This document shows positions 1 through 8,319 of a stretch of 64,000 nt of DNA, piece after piece. Under the pieces are notes generated by a model. It did no database searches. It had not been told where the DNA came from and worked only from the letters and a program-made list of their open reading frames with translations. Position numbers and translations under genes: made by a program. Where the stretch lies: positions 248,001 to 312,000 of the forward strand of contig NZ_BMQC01000003.1 of the NCBI RefSeq assembly GCF_014647915.1, read 5' to 3'. Position 1 is the stretch's first letter; each line of letters opens with the position of its first letter. This DNA comes from Pilimelia terevasa. Lineage in GTDB: Bacteria > Actinomycetota > Actinomycetes > Mycobacteriales > Micromonosporaceae.

Positions 1-537
1 GGTGGTCGGCGCGGCCGTGGTCGGGGCGGCGGTGGGCGCGGCCGGCGCCAGCCGCAGGTCGTACACAGCGCGCAGCCGGCGCTGGGTCGGCGTCGCCTCC
101 AGGGTGCTGCCGGTGGCGGTAAGCTCGACGTACGGCGGCGTCGCCGCGCCGACCGGGCCGGAGCCCTGCGTGCAGCCCACGGCGGCGGGCGCGGGCGAGG
201 CGGTCGGCTCGGTGAGGTAGTACCGGAAGCGCACCGCGTAGCTGGTCCGCGCCTCGCCCCCGGGCTGGCCGGCGATCTCGTTGCAGGGCAGCGCCGCGCG
301 CACGCCGACCTCCCCGGTCCGGGCGGCGCGCACATGCGCGATGCCGACCTCCAGCCCGGTCCGGGCGGCCTGGAGGGCGTGCGCGCGGTTGATCGTCGTC
401 CGGGTCGACACCGTCTGGGTGACCACGGTCGGCAGCGCGACCGTACTGAGTGAGGTGGCCACCAGCGTGAGCAGCAGCGCCATCGGCATCGAGCCGGCGT
501 CGTCGCGCCACCGCAGGGTCCGCAGCATCCGCATCAT
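1..537 (-). CDS. PilX-like minor pilin/pilus assembly protein (3' end beyond window)
   Basis: Only the first 179 codons are visible; the gene continues past base 1. The ATG (537-535) overlaps the TGA of the preceding pseudopilin gene, so the two are translationally coupled. A short basic start is followed by a D-D-A-G-S stretch and one hydrophobic segment (about residues 17-39), then a soluble part with paired cysteines and an Ala/Pro/Thr-rich stretch at the cut end. It lacks the T-L-x-E prepilin signature of its two neighbours. Position as third gene of a pseudopilin operon and a PilX-like start suggest a minor pilus component on the outer face of the membrane. The family call is inference. 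Confidence 0.6.
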   Translation of the reverse strand, partial: MMRMLRTLRWRDDAGSMPMALLLTLVATSLSTVALPTVVTQTVSTRTTINRAHALQAARTGLEVGIAHVRAARTGEVGVRAALPCNEIAGQPGGEARTSYAVRFRYYLTEPTASPAPAAVGCTQGSGPVGAATPPYVELTATGSTLEATPTQRRLRAVYDLRLAPAAPTAAPTTAAPTT

Positions 538-1172
538 GAGAACCCCAGGAGGTCTTCGCAGGTGTCCAGGTTCGCGCGGCCCGGCGCGCCGTCCTCGGCG
601 GCCGGGGCCTGGGTGAGGGTGTTGGGCAGGTAGAAGTCCTGGCGGAGTTGCCGCACGCTCTGGTGCGCGGCCCCGCCGGCCGTCACCGCCAGCGCCAGCC
701 GGACCGTCGCCGGCATTCCCTCGGTCTCGGACTCGACGACCTCGAACACCGGTTCGTCCTCGATCCGCCCCACGTTGACCGCCAGCACCTGCGGGGCCGG
801 GGGCGGCGGCGTGCCGGAGGCCGACCAGCTCTGCCGGTACAGGGTGCCGCCGTCGAGCCACACGCGGTAGCACTGGCCGGTGCCGGCGGCGTTCACCACG
901 TACTCCAGCCGCGGCCGCTGCACCCCGTCGACCTCGGCGTTGGGGCTCTTGGCCTGCGCCGCGTACCGCAGCTCGGTGTCCAACCGGGTGAAGGCCCGGC
1001 TGACCTGGGCCTGCGCGTCGGCGATCGCCTCGTTGCCGCGGGCGACCCGCATCGCCGCGACGATGCCGCTGGTGAAGACGACCATCACGACGGCCATCAG
1101 GCCCAGGCCGACGAGCACCTCGACCAGGGTGACCCCGGCGTCGTCGCGCCGGTCGGGCGGGAGCGCGGTCAC
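534..1172 (-). CDS. PilW-like type IV pseudopilin (prepilin N-terminal methylation domain)
   Basis: The GTG start (1172-1170) overlaps the TGA of the upstream pilin gene. The 212-residue product has a short charged leader, then a prepilin peptidase site: Gly13/Val14 followed by T-L-V-E, which puts Glu at mature position 5 as the family requires, and a hydrophobic helix to about residue 37. The C-terminal domain contains two widely spaced cysteines. It would be cleaved and N-methylated by a prepilin peptidase and built into a pilus or pseudopilus. The size and its place after a PilV-like gene match PilW-type minor pilins. Confidence 0.75.
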   Translation of the reverse strand: MTALPPDRRDDAGVTLVEVLVGLGLMAVVMVVFTSGIVAAMRVARGNEAIADAQAQVSRAFTRLDTELRYAAQAKSPNAEVDGVQRPRLEYVVNAAGTGQCYRVWLDGGTLYRQSWSASGTPPPPAPQVLAVNVGRIEDEPVFEVVESETEGMPATVRLALAVTAGGAAHQSVRQLRQDFYLPNTLTQAPAAEDGAPGRANLDTCEDLLGFS

Positions 1173-1675
1173 GACGGGAACTCCGGGTCGCTGGGGGTCG
1201 CGCCGAGCAGCGCGGTGGCGGTCTCGGTGCAGGTACCCCCGGTGCCGCACTCGGTGCTCGGCCAGGTGACGGTGACGGTGAGGCTGACGAGCTGGGCGGC
1301 CCGCACGCCCGCGGCGGGGCTGGCGGCCGCGCAGGCGCCGCTGGCCGTCGTCTGCCAGCACGGGGCGGGGGTCCCGTAGGTGACGGTGTACGGCACGTCG
1401 TTGACGAGATGGGGCCGCGGCGCGGGCCGGTTGGCGACCATCGCGGCACCGCCCGCGGCCTGGGCGGCCTCGACGGCCCCGGCGGCCACCTGGGCGGCGG
1501 CCTGCCGGCCGGCCTGGCGGTGGGTGGTGCTCATGGCGCCGGTGAGGAACACGGCGACGGAGGCCATGACCACGCCGATGAGACCGAGGGCCACCAGGAC
1601 CTCGATCAGCGTGAATCCGCCGTCCGCGACGGCAGCTCGGCCCTGACCCGCGCGCAAGCTGGCACTCCCCCTCAT
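1169..1675 (-). CDS. PilV-like type IV pseudopilin
   Basis: First visible gene of the pilin operon. The prepilin motif G-F-T-L-I-E-V (Gly20/Phe21, Glu25 at mature +5) is followed by a hydrophobic helix of about 20 residues, the hallmark of type IV pilins and type II secretion pseudopilins. The remainder is an Ala-rich globular domain with four cysteines. The start is uncertain: ATG at 1675 has no ribosome site, whereas TTG at 1657-1655 sits 7 bases after a GGGGGAG sequence and gives a compact leader, so TTG may be the true start. It overlaps the next gene by 4 bases (GTGA). Confidence 0.75.
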   Translation of the reverse strand: MRGSASLRAGQGRAAVADGGFTLIEVLVALGLIGVVMASVAVFLTGAMSTTHRQAGRQAAAQVAAGAVEAAQAAGGAAMVANRPAPRPHLVNDVPYTVTYGTPAPCWQTTASGACAAASPAAGVRAAQLVSLTVTVTWPSTECGTGGTCTETATALLGATPSDPEFPS

Positions 1676-1735
1676 AAGACAAGTCGGCCATCTCATCGGC
1701 CGGCCGGCGGGGCGTAGCAGGAAAGTGGCGCCGGG

Positions 1736-1751
1736 ATTACCTGCCGGTAAT
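1736..1751. repeat. Short inverted repeat at a gene end
   Basis: ATTACC-TGCC-GGTAAT is a perfect 6-bp dyad that touches the stop codon of the oxidoreductase gene (TGA 1753-1751). It is too short for a strong terminator; a weak terminator or protein site is possible. Confidence 0.3.
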
Positions 1752-2656
1752 CAGACAAGCACCACTTTTCCGCGCACGTGGCCCGTTTCCAGCAGGGCGT
1801 GCGCGGCGACGGCCTCGGCCAGCGGGAAGGTGCGGGCGACCTCGACCCGCAGCCGGCCGGCGACGCAGAGGCCGACGAGGTCGGCCAGCCGGCCGGCGGT
1901 GCGGGTGCCCTGCAGGGTCCGCACGCCGAGCGCGGCCGCGCCCGCCCAGTCGGCGATCGTCAGCACCCGGGCCGGGTCCGCGACCAGCTCCAGCGACGGC
2001 ACCAGGGCGTCGCGCCCGGCGGCGTCCAGCGCGGCGTCGACCCCGGCGGGCGCCGCGGCGCGCACCCGGTCGACCAGCCCCGGCCCGTACGTCACCGGCG
2101 TCGCGCCGAGCCCGCGCAGGTAGTCGTGGTTGCGCGGGCTCGCCGTCCCGACCACCCGGGCGCCGCGGGCCGCCGCGAGCTGGACCGCCATGCTGCCCAC
2201 GCCGCCGGCCGCGGCGTGCACCAGGACCGTCTCGCCGGCCGCGACCGCGAGCGCCGCCAGGGCGAGGTCCGCGGTCTGGCCCGAGGCGGACAGCGCCCCG
2301 GCGGCGGCCCACGCCAGCTCCGGCGGGCGGCGGACCAGCCGGTCGGCCGGCACCACGGAGTGGGTGGCCAGGGCGCCGTCGGCGACGAAGCCGAGGACCT
2401 CGTCGCCGGCCGCGAAGGCGGCGACCCCGGGACCGGCGGCGACCACCACGCCGGCCAGCTCGCTGCCGCCGCAGTAGGGCAGGGCGAGGTCCACCTGGCC
2501 GCGCAGGTCGCCGCGGCGCAGTTTCACGTCGTACGGCTGCAGCCCCGCCGACCGCACCGCCACCAGCACCTCGCCGGGGCCGGGCACCGGGGTGGGGCGG
2601 GCCACGACGGTCAGCACCCCGGGTGGGCCGTACTCCGCGAACTCGACTCGCCGCAT
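1751..2656 (-). CDS. NADP-dependent MDR oxidoreductase, quinone reductase type
   Basis: This 301-residue protein has the two domains of the zinc-free medium-chain dehydrogenase/reductase family: a GroES-like N-terminal domain (about 1-120) and a Rossmann domain with the nucleotide loop A-A-A-G-G-V-G-S-M-A-V-Q. The catalytic-zinc cysteine pattern is absent, consistent with quinone or enone reductases. ATG at 2656 was chosen because E-F-A-E-Y-G-P-P follows at once, as usual in this family; the in-frame codons upstream add an unrelated leader. The substrate cannot be read from sequence. It is divergent from the small secreted protein gene at 2831, with an inverted repeat between them. Confidence 0.75.
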   Translation of the reverse strand: MRRVEFAEYGPPGVLTVVARPTPVPGPGEVLVAVRSAGLQPYDVKLRRGDLRGQVDLALPYCGGSELAGVVVAAGPGVAAFAAGDEVLGFVADGALATHSVVPADRLVRRPPELAWAAAGALSASGQTADLALAALAVAAGETVLVHAAAGGVGSMAVQLAAARGARVVGTASPRNHDYLRGLGATPVTYGPGLVDRVRAAAPAGVDAALDAAGRDALVPSLELVADPARVLTIADWAGAAALGVRTLQGTRTAGRLADLVGLCVAGRLRVEVARTFPLAEAVAAHALLETGHVRGKVVLV

Positions 2657-2725
2657 GCGCCCAGGGTATACGTCGGACGGACGGCCGAGGTCCCGATCCA
2701 CCAAAGAGCCGAGACATCCTCACGA

Positions 2726-2739
2726 GTGACCCAGGTCAC
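2726..2739. promoter_or_regulatory. 14-bp palindrome in a divergent promoter region
   Basis: GTGACC-CA-GGTCAC lies between two divergent genes that start at 2656 and 2831. Its position fits an operator for a dimeric regulator, but no regulator gene is adjacent, so the role is a guess. Confidence 0.35.
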
Positions 2740-2830
2740 GCAGAGTCCACTCAGGAGCACCGTACGGTCACGGCACGCCCGGTCCCGAAGGGGAACGGCC
2801 GGGCGCCGTCGCACACCAAAGGGGACCCAC

Positions 2831-3208
2831 ATGACCGCCACCCTCGCGCGCGGCCTCGCCGCCGCCGCCCTCGCCGCCGCGGCCGCCGTGGCCCCGGCCG
2901 CGGGCGCCCACGCCGGCCCGCGCCCGCTCGACCCGCTCGGCACCTTCGACTTCGGCAAGGCCGCCGAGGCCGGGGCCAACGGCCGGACGGCCAACTTCTG
3001 GCGCACGTACGAGGTCCGCAGCGGCTTCACCGGCGACGACCTGCTGGTCGCCCCCAGGCCCTACCAGCCCCGCACCAACTGGGTGTACCTGACGACGCTG
3101 GACTTCGGCGACCGCTGCGAGACCATCGGCGCCACCGGCGTCGGCAACGGCGTCTGGGGCGAGTACCGCTGCGTCGGCTTCGCGGGCGACTCGCTGTCCG
3201 TCCGCTGA
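2831..3208 (+). CDS. Small secreted protein of unknown function
   Basis: The 125-residue product begins with a typical Sec signal: a short basic start, an Ala-rich core from about residue 8, and a likely cleavage after A-H-A near residue 28. The mature part (about 97 residues) is mixed in composition with two cysteines (in D-R-C-E and Y-R-C-V) that could form a disulfide. I do not recognise the family. The gene is monocistronic: a palindrome lies upstream at 2726 and a strong hairpin follows directly after the stop. Confidence 0.65.
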   Translation: MTATLARGLAAAALAAAAAVAPAAGAHAGPRPLDPLGTFDFGKAAEAGANGRTANFWRTYEVRSGFTGDDLLVAPRPYQPRTNWVYLTTLDFGDRCETIGATGVGNGVWGEYRCVGFAGDSLSVR

Positions 3209-3213
3209 GGTCC

Positions 3214-3248
3214 GGCCGGGGGCGCCGATGCCGCGGCCGCCCCCGGCC
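3214..3248 (+). terminator. Hairpin terminator after the secreted protein gene
   Basis: An 11-bp perfect stem pairs 3214-3224 with 3238-3248 just after the stop at 3208. No U-tract follows, as is common in high-G+C actinobacteria. Confidence 0.6.
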
Positions 3249-3301
3249 ACCCGCCCGCGACGGCTCCCGACGCCGCCGCGGTAGCGGGTAACGTGCACAG
3301 G

Positions 3302-5389
3302 GTGACCACCACACGAGACGCCGCCGCGCCGCCGGTCGCGCACCGCGAACCCGCCACCCGCACCCACCACGGCGACACGGTGACCGACGACTACGCCTGG
3401 CTCGCGGCCAGGGACCGCCCCGAGACCCGGGCGTACCTGGAGGCGGAGAACGCCCACACCGAGGCGGCGACCGCCCACCTGGCGCCGCTGGCCGAGACCC
3501 TGTTCCAGGAGATCAAGGACCGCACCCGGGAGACCGACCTGTCGGTGCCCACCCGCATCGGCGCCTGGTGGTACTACAGCCGCACCGAGGAGGGCCGGCA
3601 GTACGGCATCCACTGCCGACGCGTGGTCCGGGCCGGCGAGGCGGACCCGCCCGCCACCGACGGCGGCCCGCTCGACGGCGAGGAGGTCCTGCTCGACGGC
3701 AACGCGCTCGCCGCCGGCCACGAGTTCTTCGCCCTCGGCACGTACGACGTCAGCCCCGACGGCCGCCGGCTCGCCTACTCCACCGACCACGTCGGCAACG
3801 AGCGGTTCACCCTGCGGGTCAAGGACCTGGACACCGGCGAGATGCTCCCCGACGAGATCCCCGACGCCGCGTACGGCTCGGCGTGGTCGGCCGACGGCGG
3901 CACCCTGTTCTACCTGACCGTGGACGCGCAGTGGCGCCCGTACCGGGTGTGGCGGCACGAGATCGGCACCACACAGGACCGCGACGTGCTCGTGCACGAG
4001 GAGTCCGACGAGCGGTTCTGGGCCGGCGTCAGCCTCACCCGGTCCCACGAGTACGTCCTCATCGACCTGCACAGCAAGCTGACCAGCGAGGTGCTGGCCG
4101 TCCCCGCGCACGCCCCGGCCGCGCCGCCGGTCGTCGTGGCGCCCCGCCGGCACGGCGTGGAGTACACGGTCGAGCACCACGGCGACCGGTTCCTGCTCCT
4201 GCACAACGACGGCGCCGAGGACTTCGCGCTGGCCGCCACCCCGGCCGCCGCCCCCGGCCCGTGGACCACCCTCCTCCCGCACACCCCCGGCGTGCGGCTG
4301 GAGGCGGTCGACGCCTTCCACGACCACCTGGTCGTCTCGCTGCGCGCCGAGGGCCTGACCGGCCTGCGCGTGCTGCCCGCGGGCGCCGACGACGGCTGGG
4401 ACATCACCTTCCCCGAGCCGCTGTACAGCGTGCACCTGAGCGGCAACCCCGAGTACCGCACCGACAGCGTCCGGCTCAGCTACGCCTCGCTGACGACGCC
4501 GCAGTCGGTGTACGACTACCGGCTCGCCGACCGGGAGCTGGTCCTGCGCAAGCGCACCCCGGTCCTGGGCGACTTCGACCCGGCGGCGTACACCCAGCAC
4601 CGGGAGTGGGCGGTCGCCGACGACGGCACCCGGGTACCGATCTCGCTCGTCTGCCGCCGGGACACCCCGCGCGACGGCTCGGCCCCCGCGGTCCTGTACG
4701 GCTACGGCTCGTACGAGGCGTCGATGGACCCGTGGTTCTCCATCCCCCGGCTGTCGCTGCTCGACCGCGGGGTGGTCTGGGCGGTGGCGCACGTGCGGGG
4801 CGGCGGCGAGATGGGCCGGCACTGGTACACCGAGGGCAAGCTGCTGGCGAAGAAGAACACCTTCACCGACTTCGTGGCGTGCGCCCGGCACCTGACGTCC
4901 TCGGGCTGGACGTCCGCCGCCCGGCTGGTCGCCCGGGGCGGCTCGGCCGGCGGCCTGCTGATGGGCGCCGTGGCCAACCTCGCCCCGGCGGAGTTCGCCG
5001 GCATCCTCGCGCAGGTGCCGTTCGTCGACCCGCTGACCTCGATGCTGGACCCGACCCTGCCGCTCACGGTCACCGAGTGGGAGGAGTGGGGCAACCCGCT
5101 GGACGACCCGGAGGTCTACGCGTACATGAGGTCGTACTCGCCGTACGAGAACGTCGCCGCCCAGCGCTACCCGGCGATCCTGGCGATGAGCGGCCTGAAC
5201 GACACCCGCGTCCTGTACACCGAGCCCACCAAGTGGATCGCCCGCCTGCGGGCGACCGCCCCCGGCGGCGACTACCTGCTCAAGACCGAGATGGGCGCCG
5301 GACACGGCGGTCCGTCGGGCCGGTACGACGCCTGGCGCGAGGAGGCGTTCATGTCCGCGTGGACCCTCTCCCGCCTCGGCCTGGCCTGA
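3302..5389 (+). CDS. ptrB: Oligopeptidase B (S9 prolyl oligopeptidase family)
   Basis: This 695-residue serine peptidase cleaves short peptides after basic residues, usually in the cytosol. The N-terminal half is the beta-propeller gate; the C-terminal alpha/beta-hydrolase domain carries G-G-S-A-G-G with Ser548, Asp634 in G-L-N-D-T-R and His668 in G-A-G-H-G-G. The Ser-Asp and Asp-His spacings (86 and 34) are close to those known for E. coli PtrB. GTG at 3302 is preferred: TAACGT lies 9 bases upstream as a -10 element, which suits a leaderless mRNA. A GTG at 3293 is in frame. An 18-bp terminator hairpin follows. Confidence 0.9.
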   Translation: MTTTRDAAAPPVAHREPATRTHHGDTVTDDYAWLAARDRPETRAYLEAENAHTEAATAHLAPLAETLFQEIKDRTRETDLSVPTRIGAWWYYSRTEEGRQYGIHCRRVVRAGEADPPATDGGPLDGEEVLLDGNALAAGHEFFALGTYDVSPDGRRLAYSTDHVGNERFTLRVKDLDTGEMLPDEIPDAAYGSAWSADGGTLFYLTVDAQWRPYRVWRHEIGTTQDRDVLVHEESDERFWAGVSLTRSHEYVLIDLHSKLTSEVLAVPAHAPAAPPVVVAPRRHGVEYTVEHHGDRFLLLHNDGAEDFALAATPAAAPGPWTTLLPHTPGVRLEAVDAFHDHLVVSLRAEGLTGLRVLPAGADDGWDITFPEPLYSVHLSGNPEYRTDSVRLSYASLTTPQSVYDYRLADRELVLRKRTPVLGDFDPAAYTQHREWAVADDGTRVPISLVCRRDTPRDGSAPAVLYGYGSYEASMDPWFSIPRLSLLDRGVVWAVAHVRGGGEMGRHWYTEGKLLAKKNTFTDFVACARHLTSSGWTSAARLVARGGSAGGLLMGAVANLAPAEFAGILAQVPFVDPLTSMLDPTLPLTVTEWEEWGNPLDDPEVYAYMRSYSPYENVAAQRYPAILAMSGLNDTRVLYTEPTKWIARLRATAPGGDYLLKTEMGAGHGGPSGRYDAWREEAFMSAWTLSRLGLA

Positions 5390-5395
5390 CCCCGG

Positions 5396-5438
5396 CCGCA
5401 CCGCCCGCGCCGGGGACGAGCCGGCGCGGGCGGTGCGG
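5396..5438. terminator. Strong bidirectional hairpin between convergent genes
   Basis: Bases 5396-5413 pair perfectly with 5421-5438 (18 bp, 7-base loop). It lies between the end of ptrB (5389) and the end of the STAS gene (5469) and probably stops transcription from both sides. Confidence 0.75.
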
Positions 5439-5468
5439 TCGGCGGACCCGCGGAGGCCGCCGCGGCGG

Positions 5469-5789
5469 TCAGGCGGCGCGGGGGTAGGCCTGGGTGAGGG
5501 CGTGCCGCAGTTCGACCTCGTCGCGGACCACCGCCCGGCGACCGCCCGGCAGGCGCAGGTGCAGCGCCATGTCGAGCTCCCCCGCGTCGTCCGCGGCCTG
5601 CGCCAGGACCTCGACCACGGCGGCGTCGATCGCCGGCACGCGGACGAGGTCGATGACCAGTGGCGAAACCCCCTCGTCGAGCAGGTTCTGCAACGCGGTG
5701 TCGAGCTGACGACTCACGGATCCGCCCAGTGGACGGTCGGCCCAGATCAGCGCCGCCTCGCTCAGTCGGATCACGGTGAGGACTGCCAT
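5469..5789 (-). CDS. STAS-domain protein (anti-sigma-factor antagonist-like)
   Basis: The 106-residue product has the STAS beta-alpha pattern: V-L-T-V-I-R-L at the start, then P-L-V-I-D-L-V-R-V-P followed by A-I-D-A-A-V-V-E-V-L, the loop-helix where antagonists carry the phosphorylated serine. Here that position is Ala/Asp rather than D-S-T/S-G, so phosphorylation-based switching is doubtful. ATG at 5789 was chosen because GGGGGG lies 8 bases upstream; ATG at 5795 would sit on that site. A likely role is in a sigma-factor partner-switch or as a stand-alone STAS sensor. Confidence 0.6.
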   Translation of the reverse strand: MAVLTVIRLSEAALIWADRPLGGSVSRQLDTALQNLLDEGVSPLVIDLVRVPAIDAAVVEVLAQAADDAGELDMALHLRLPGGRRAVVRDEVELRHALTQAYPRAA

Positions 5790-5904
5790 TACCATCACCC
5801 CCCGGACCTGCTCACCGGGTCGTCGGTCCGCCACTCCCGTCGCGGCCGTCCCCGGCCGGGCGTACCGCGTCGGGGCCGCCGCACGGCCCCTGTTGAGGGA
5901 AAGT

Positions 5905-5923
5905 GGAGTAACTCCCCGGAGTT
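5905..5923. promoter_or_regulatory. Overlapping dyads upstream of the STAS gene
   Basis: GGAGT-A-ACTCC (5905-5915) overlaps AACTCC-CC-GGAGTT (5910-5923), both perfect. They lie about 120 bases before the start at 5789 in the likely promoter region and could bind a regulator. No partner can be named. Confidence 0.35.
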
Positions 5924-5981
5924 GGTAGGTATTCACAACGTTACGGCACCGGCCTACCTGCGGTAAATCCCCTGATCGTCA

Positions 5982-6018
5982 TCGGGTGACCGCCAGTTCT
6001 GCGCGGCGGGTCACCCGA
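5982..6018 (-). terminator. Hairpin terminator for the PadR-ABC operon
   Basis: TCGGGTGACC (5982-5991) pairs perfectly with GGTCACCCGA (6009-6018), extended by GCC/GGC across a one-base bulge. It lies about 70 bases past the permease stop codon at 6086 on the minus strand. Confidence 0.55.
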
Positions 6019-6085
6019 CCGGCGTGGGCCGTCCGATGCCGACAGCCCACACCGGCCCATCCGCAGTGGCCTCCACGGTCCGCCA

Positions 6086-7630
6086 TCAGCCGACGCGCAG
6101 TTCGTGCAGTCCGGTGGTCCGGCGGAGCAGCACCAGCCCGGCGCCGACGGCCGCGGCCGCGCCCCCCACGAGCAGGGCCACCGCCGTGGCCAGTCCCCAC
6201 CAGGGGACCGGCACCGCCACGGCGTGACCGTTGATGTCGTAGCCGGAGGCGAACGGCCGCTGCAACCCGAACCCGGCGGCCACCGCCAGTACCACGACCG
6301 GCGTCAGCGGGCCGAGCGTGCGCAGCAGCACCGACGCGCCCAGGACCCTGGCCGGCACCCCGGAGGCCACCAGGCAGGCGTGCGCGCGGCGCCGGGTCAC
6401 CAGGTCCTCGACGACCGCCACGAGCAGCCCGGCCAGCGCGATGGCCGCGCCGATGCCGATCGTCGTGTCCACGAGATCCATGCTCGGCAGGTAGAAAGTG
6501 TCCCGCCCCGAGCCCGGGGACCCCTGGGCGGCGGCGTCGGCCATCTCGGCGCGTTCGCGCAGGAGGAACAACTCCCGCTGCCCGACCGAGATTCCGGCGA
6601 CCAGGCCGGCGGCCAGCAGCGCAGTGAAGGTGCGGCTGTTCGCCCACGGGTCGGCGAGCAGCCGGCGCCCGGCCAGGAGGACGGCGGGGCGGCGCGCCCA
6701 CCGGCTCCACCACCGCCCGAGCTGGTACGACACCACCGCCGCGGCGGAGACGACCGAGGCGACCACCAGGAGCAGCACCGCCAGCGCCAGACCCAGGACC
6801 AGCCACTCCGGGAGGACCGCTCCCCGGCGAGCGAGTGACAGGAGACCGCCGAACAAGGCCACCGCGCCGAGGAGGCCGGCCACCGGCCAGTGCCGCGGGC
6901 GGCCGGTGCGGGTCCGCCGGCGCACGCCCCACGGCGAGGCGGCTACGCGACGCAGCAGCAGCGCTGTCGCGGCCGACGCGACCAGCGGCACCCCGACGAC
7001 GACCGCGCACACCGCCCACCACGCCGGCCACACGTCCGTCGGCAGCCAGAGCACCTCCGGTGGCGGAAATCCGGCGGTCACCACCTCGCCCGCCACGATC
7101 GTTACCGGTCGGCCTCCCGACGGCGTCGTCGCCCATACCGTCCCGGCGACGCCCGGCGGCAGGAGGTAGGTGACCTCGGCACGGGCGTCCACGGTCGCGT
7201 GGGCGACGCCGTACGCCGCCGCGCCTAGGAGCGTGCCGACGGCGGCGGCCAGCCCTGCCTCGGCGGCCGCTACGCGGGTCACGTCCCCGGGCGTGGCGCC
7301 GGCCAGCCGCAGTCCGGCCAGCCGGCGGTCGCGCTCCGGCGCCCCCAGTCGCACGGCCTGCCCGGCCAGGGCGAGGACGGGAACCGCGAGCAGCAGCAGC
7401 GCGAGGATCACCCCCGGGCGCAGGCCGGGCTCGCGCAGCAACTCGGTGGCGTAGTGCCTGGCCCAGCGGTCGCTGTCGGACCGGCCGCCCAGCGGGCCGA
7501 TGGCGGCCACGTTCGCCGCCGCCAGCAGGACCGCCGCCGCGAGGGCCGCGCTCAGGGCGGTCACGGTGACCCGGGCGCGGTCGGCGCGGGTACCGGCGCA
7601 CGCCAGCCGCACCAGGGTGCCGGCCCTCAC
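6086..7630 (-). CDS. FtsX-like ABC transporter permease
   Basis: The 514-residue membrane protein begins with a hydrophobic segment (about residues 17-38), then has a second segment, an extracytoplasmic stretch, a central cluster of helices and a C-terminal pair, consistent with two FtsX/MacB-type permease repeats in one chain. GTG (7630-7628) overlaps the stop of the ATPase gene (GTGA), so the two are coupled and form one transporter. Such systems usually export lipids, peptides or drugs or act as cell-envelope mechanotransmitters; the substrate is unknown. The PadR regulator heads the operon, suggesting induction by a small ligand. Confidence 0.8.
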   Translation of the reverse strand: MRAGTLVRLACAGTRADRARVTVTALSAALAAAVLLAAANVAAIGPLGGRSDSDRWARHYATELLREPGLRPGVILALLLLAVPVLALAGQAVRLGAPERDRRLAGLRLAGATPGDVTRVAAAEAGLAAAVGTLLGAAAYGVAHATVDARAEVTYLLPPGVAGTVWATTPSGGRPVTIVAGEVVTAGFPPPEVLWLPTDVWPAWWAVCAVVVGVPLVASAATALLLRRVAASPWGVRRRTRTGRPRHWPVAGLLGAVALFGGLLSLARRGAVLPEWLVLGLALAVLLLVVASVVSAAAVVSYQLGRWWSRWARRPAVLLAGRRLLADPWANSRTFTALLAAGLVAGISVGQRELFLLRERAEMADAAAQGSPGSGRDTFYLPSMDLVDTTIGIGAAIALAGLLVAVVEDLVTRRRAHACLVASGVPARVLGASVLLRTLGPLTPVVVLAVAAGFGLQRPFASGYDINGHAVAVPVPWWGLATAVALLVGGAAAAVGAGLVLLRRTTGLHELRVG

Positions 7631-8319
7631 GCCGCACCGCCGACGGGCAGCGTCAGCGGGTCGGCGGCGCCGTCGCGCAGCGCGATCTCCCGGCCGGCGT
7701 ACGCGGCGACCTGGCTGTCGTGGGTCACCAGGACGACCGCCGTACCGCGCTCGCGGGCGATCCGCACCAGCTCGGTGAGGACCTTCTCCCCGGCGAGCGA
7801 GTCCAGCGCGCCGGTCGGCTCGTCGGCGAACACCACCGCCGGGTCGGTCACCAGCGCGCGGGCGAGGGCGCACCGCTGCTGCTCGCCGCCGGACATCTCG
7901 CCGGGCAGCCGGTCCGCCGCCGCGGCGACGCCCAGGCGCTCCAGCCAGGACCGTGCCGCCGCGGCGGCCGACCGGCGGGACGCGCCGGCCAGCAGTAGCG
8001 GCAGCGCGACGTTCTCGGCGCCGGGCAGTTCGGCGACGAGCTGCCCGAACTGGAACAGCACGCCGAATTCCGTGCGCCGCAGCCGGGACCGCGCCGCCTC
8101 GGAGCGGTCGTCCAGGCGGGTGTCGCGGTAGCGGACCTGGCCGCTGTCCGGGCGGATGAGGCCTGCCAGGCAGTGCAGGAGGGTCGACTTCCCGCAGCCG
8201 CTGGGGCCGGTCACCGCGACGATCTCGCCCTGCGCGATGTCGAGGTCGACGCCGCGCAGGGCGGGGGTGTGGCCGTAGGAGTGGTGGAGGGCGCGGGCGG
8301 ACAGGAGGGTGGGGTTCAT
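7627..8319 (-). CDS. ABC transporter ATPase, MacB/LolD type
   Basis: This 230-residue ATP-binding subunit has an intact Walker A (G-P-S-G-C-G-K-S, about residues 39-46), Q-loop, signature M-S-G-G-E-Q-Q-R, Walker B V-V-F-A-D-E-P-T-G-A-L-D and the switch histidine in V-T-H-D. The E-P-T-G-A-L-D form is typical of the MacB/LolD family that pairs with FtsX-like permeases. It overlaps PadR upstream (ATGA at 8319-8316) and the permease downstream (GTGA), so all three are co-translated. The predicted role is to power export by the adjacent permease. Confidence 0.9.
   Translation of the reverse strand: MNPTLLSARALHHSYGHTPALRGVDLDIAQGEIVAVTGPSGCGKSTLLHCLAGLIRPDSGQVRYRDTRLDDRSEAARSRLRRTEFGVLFQFGQLVAELPGAENVALPLLLAGASRRSAAAAARSWLERLGVAAAADRLPGEMSGGEQQRCALARALVTDPAVVFADEPTGALDSLAGEKVLTELVRIARERGTAVVLVTHDSQVAAYAGREIALRDGAADPLTLPVGGAA

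Noticed and set aside
2768-5401. Very long minus-strand open frame opposite oligopeptidase B
   Set aside because: It is antisense to a well-supported conserved gene, is extremely rich in Arg/Gly/Val and has no domain; an artefact of high G+C.
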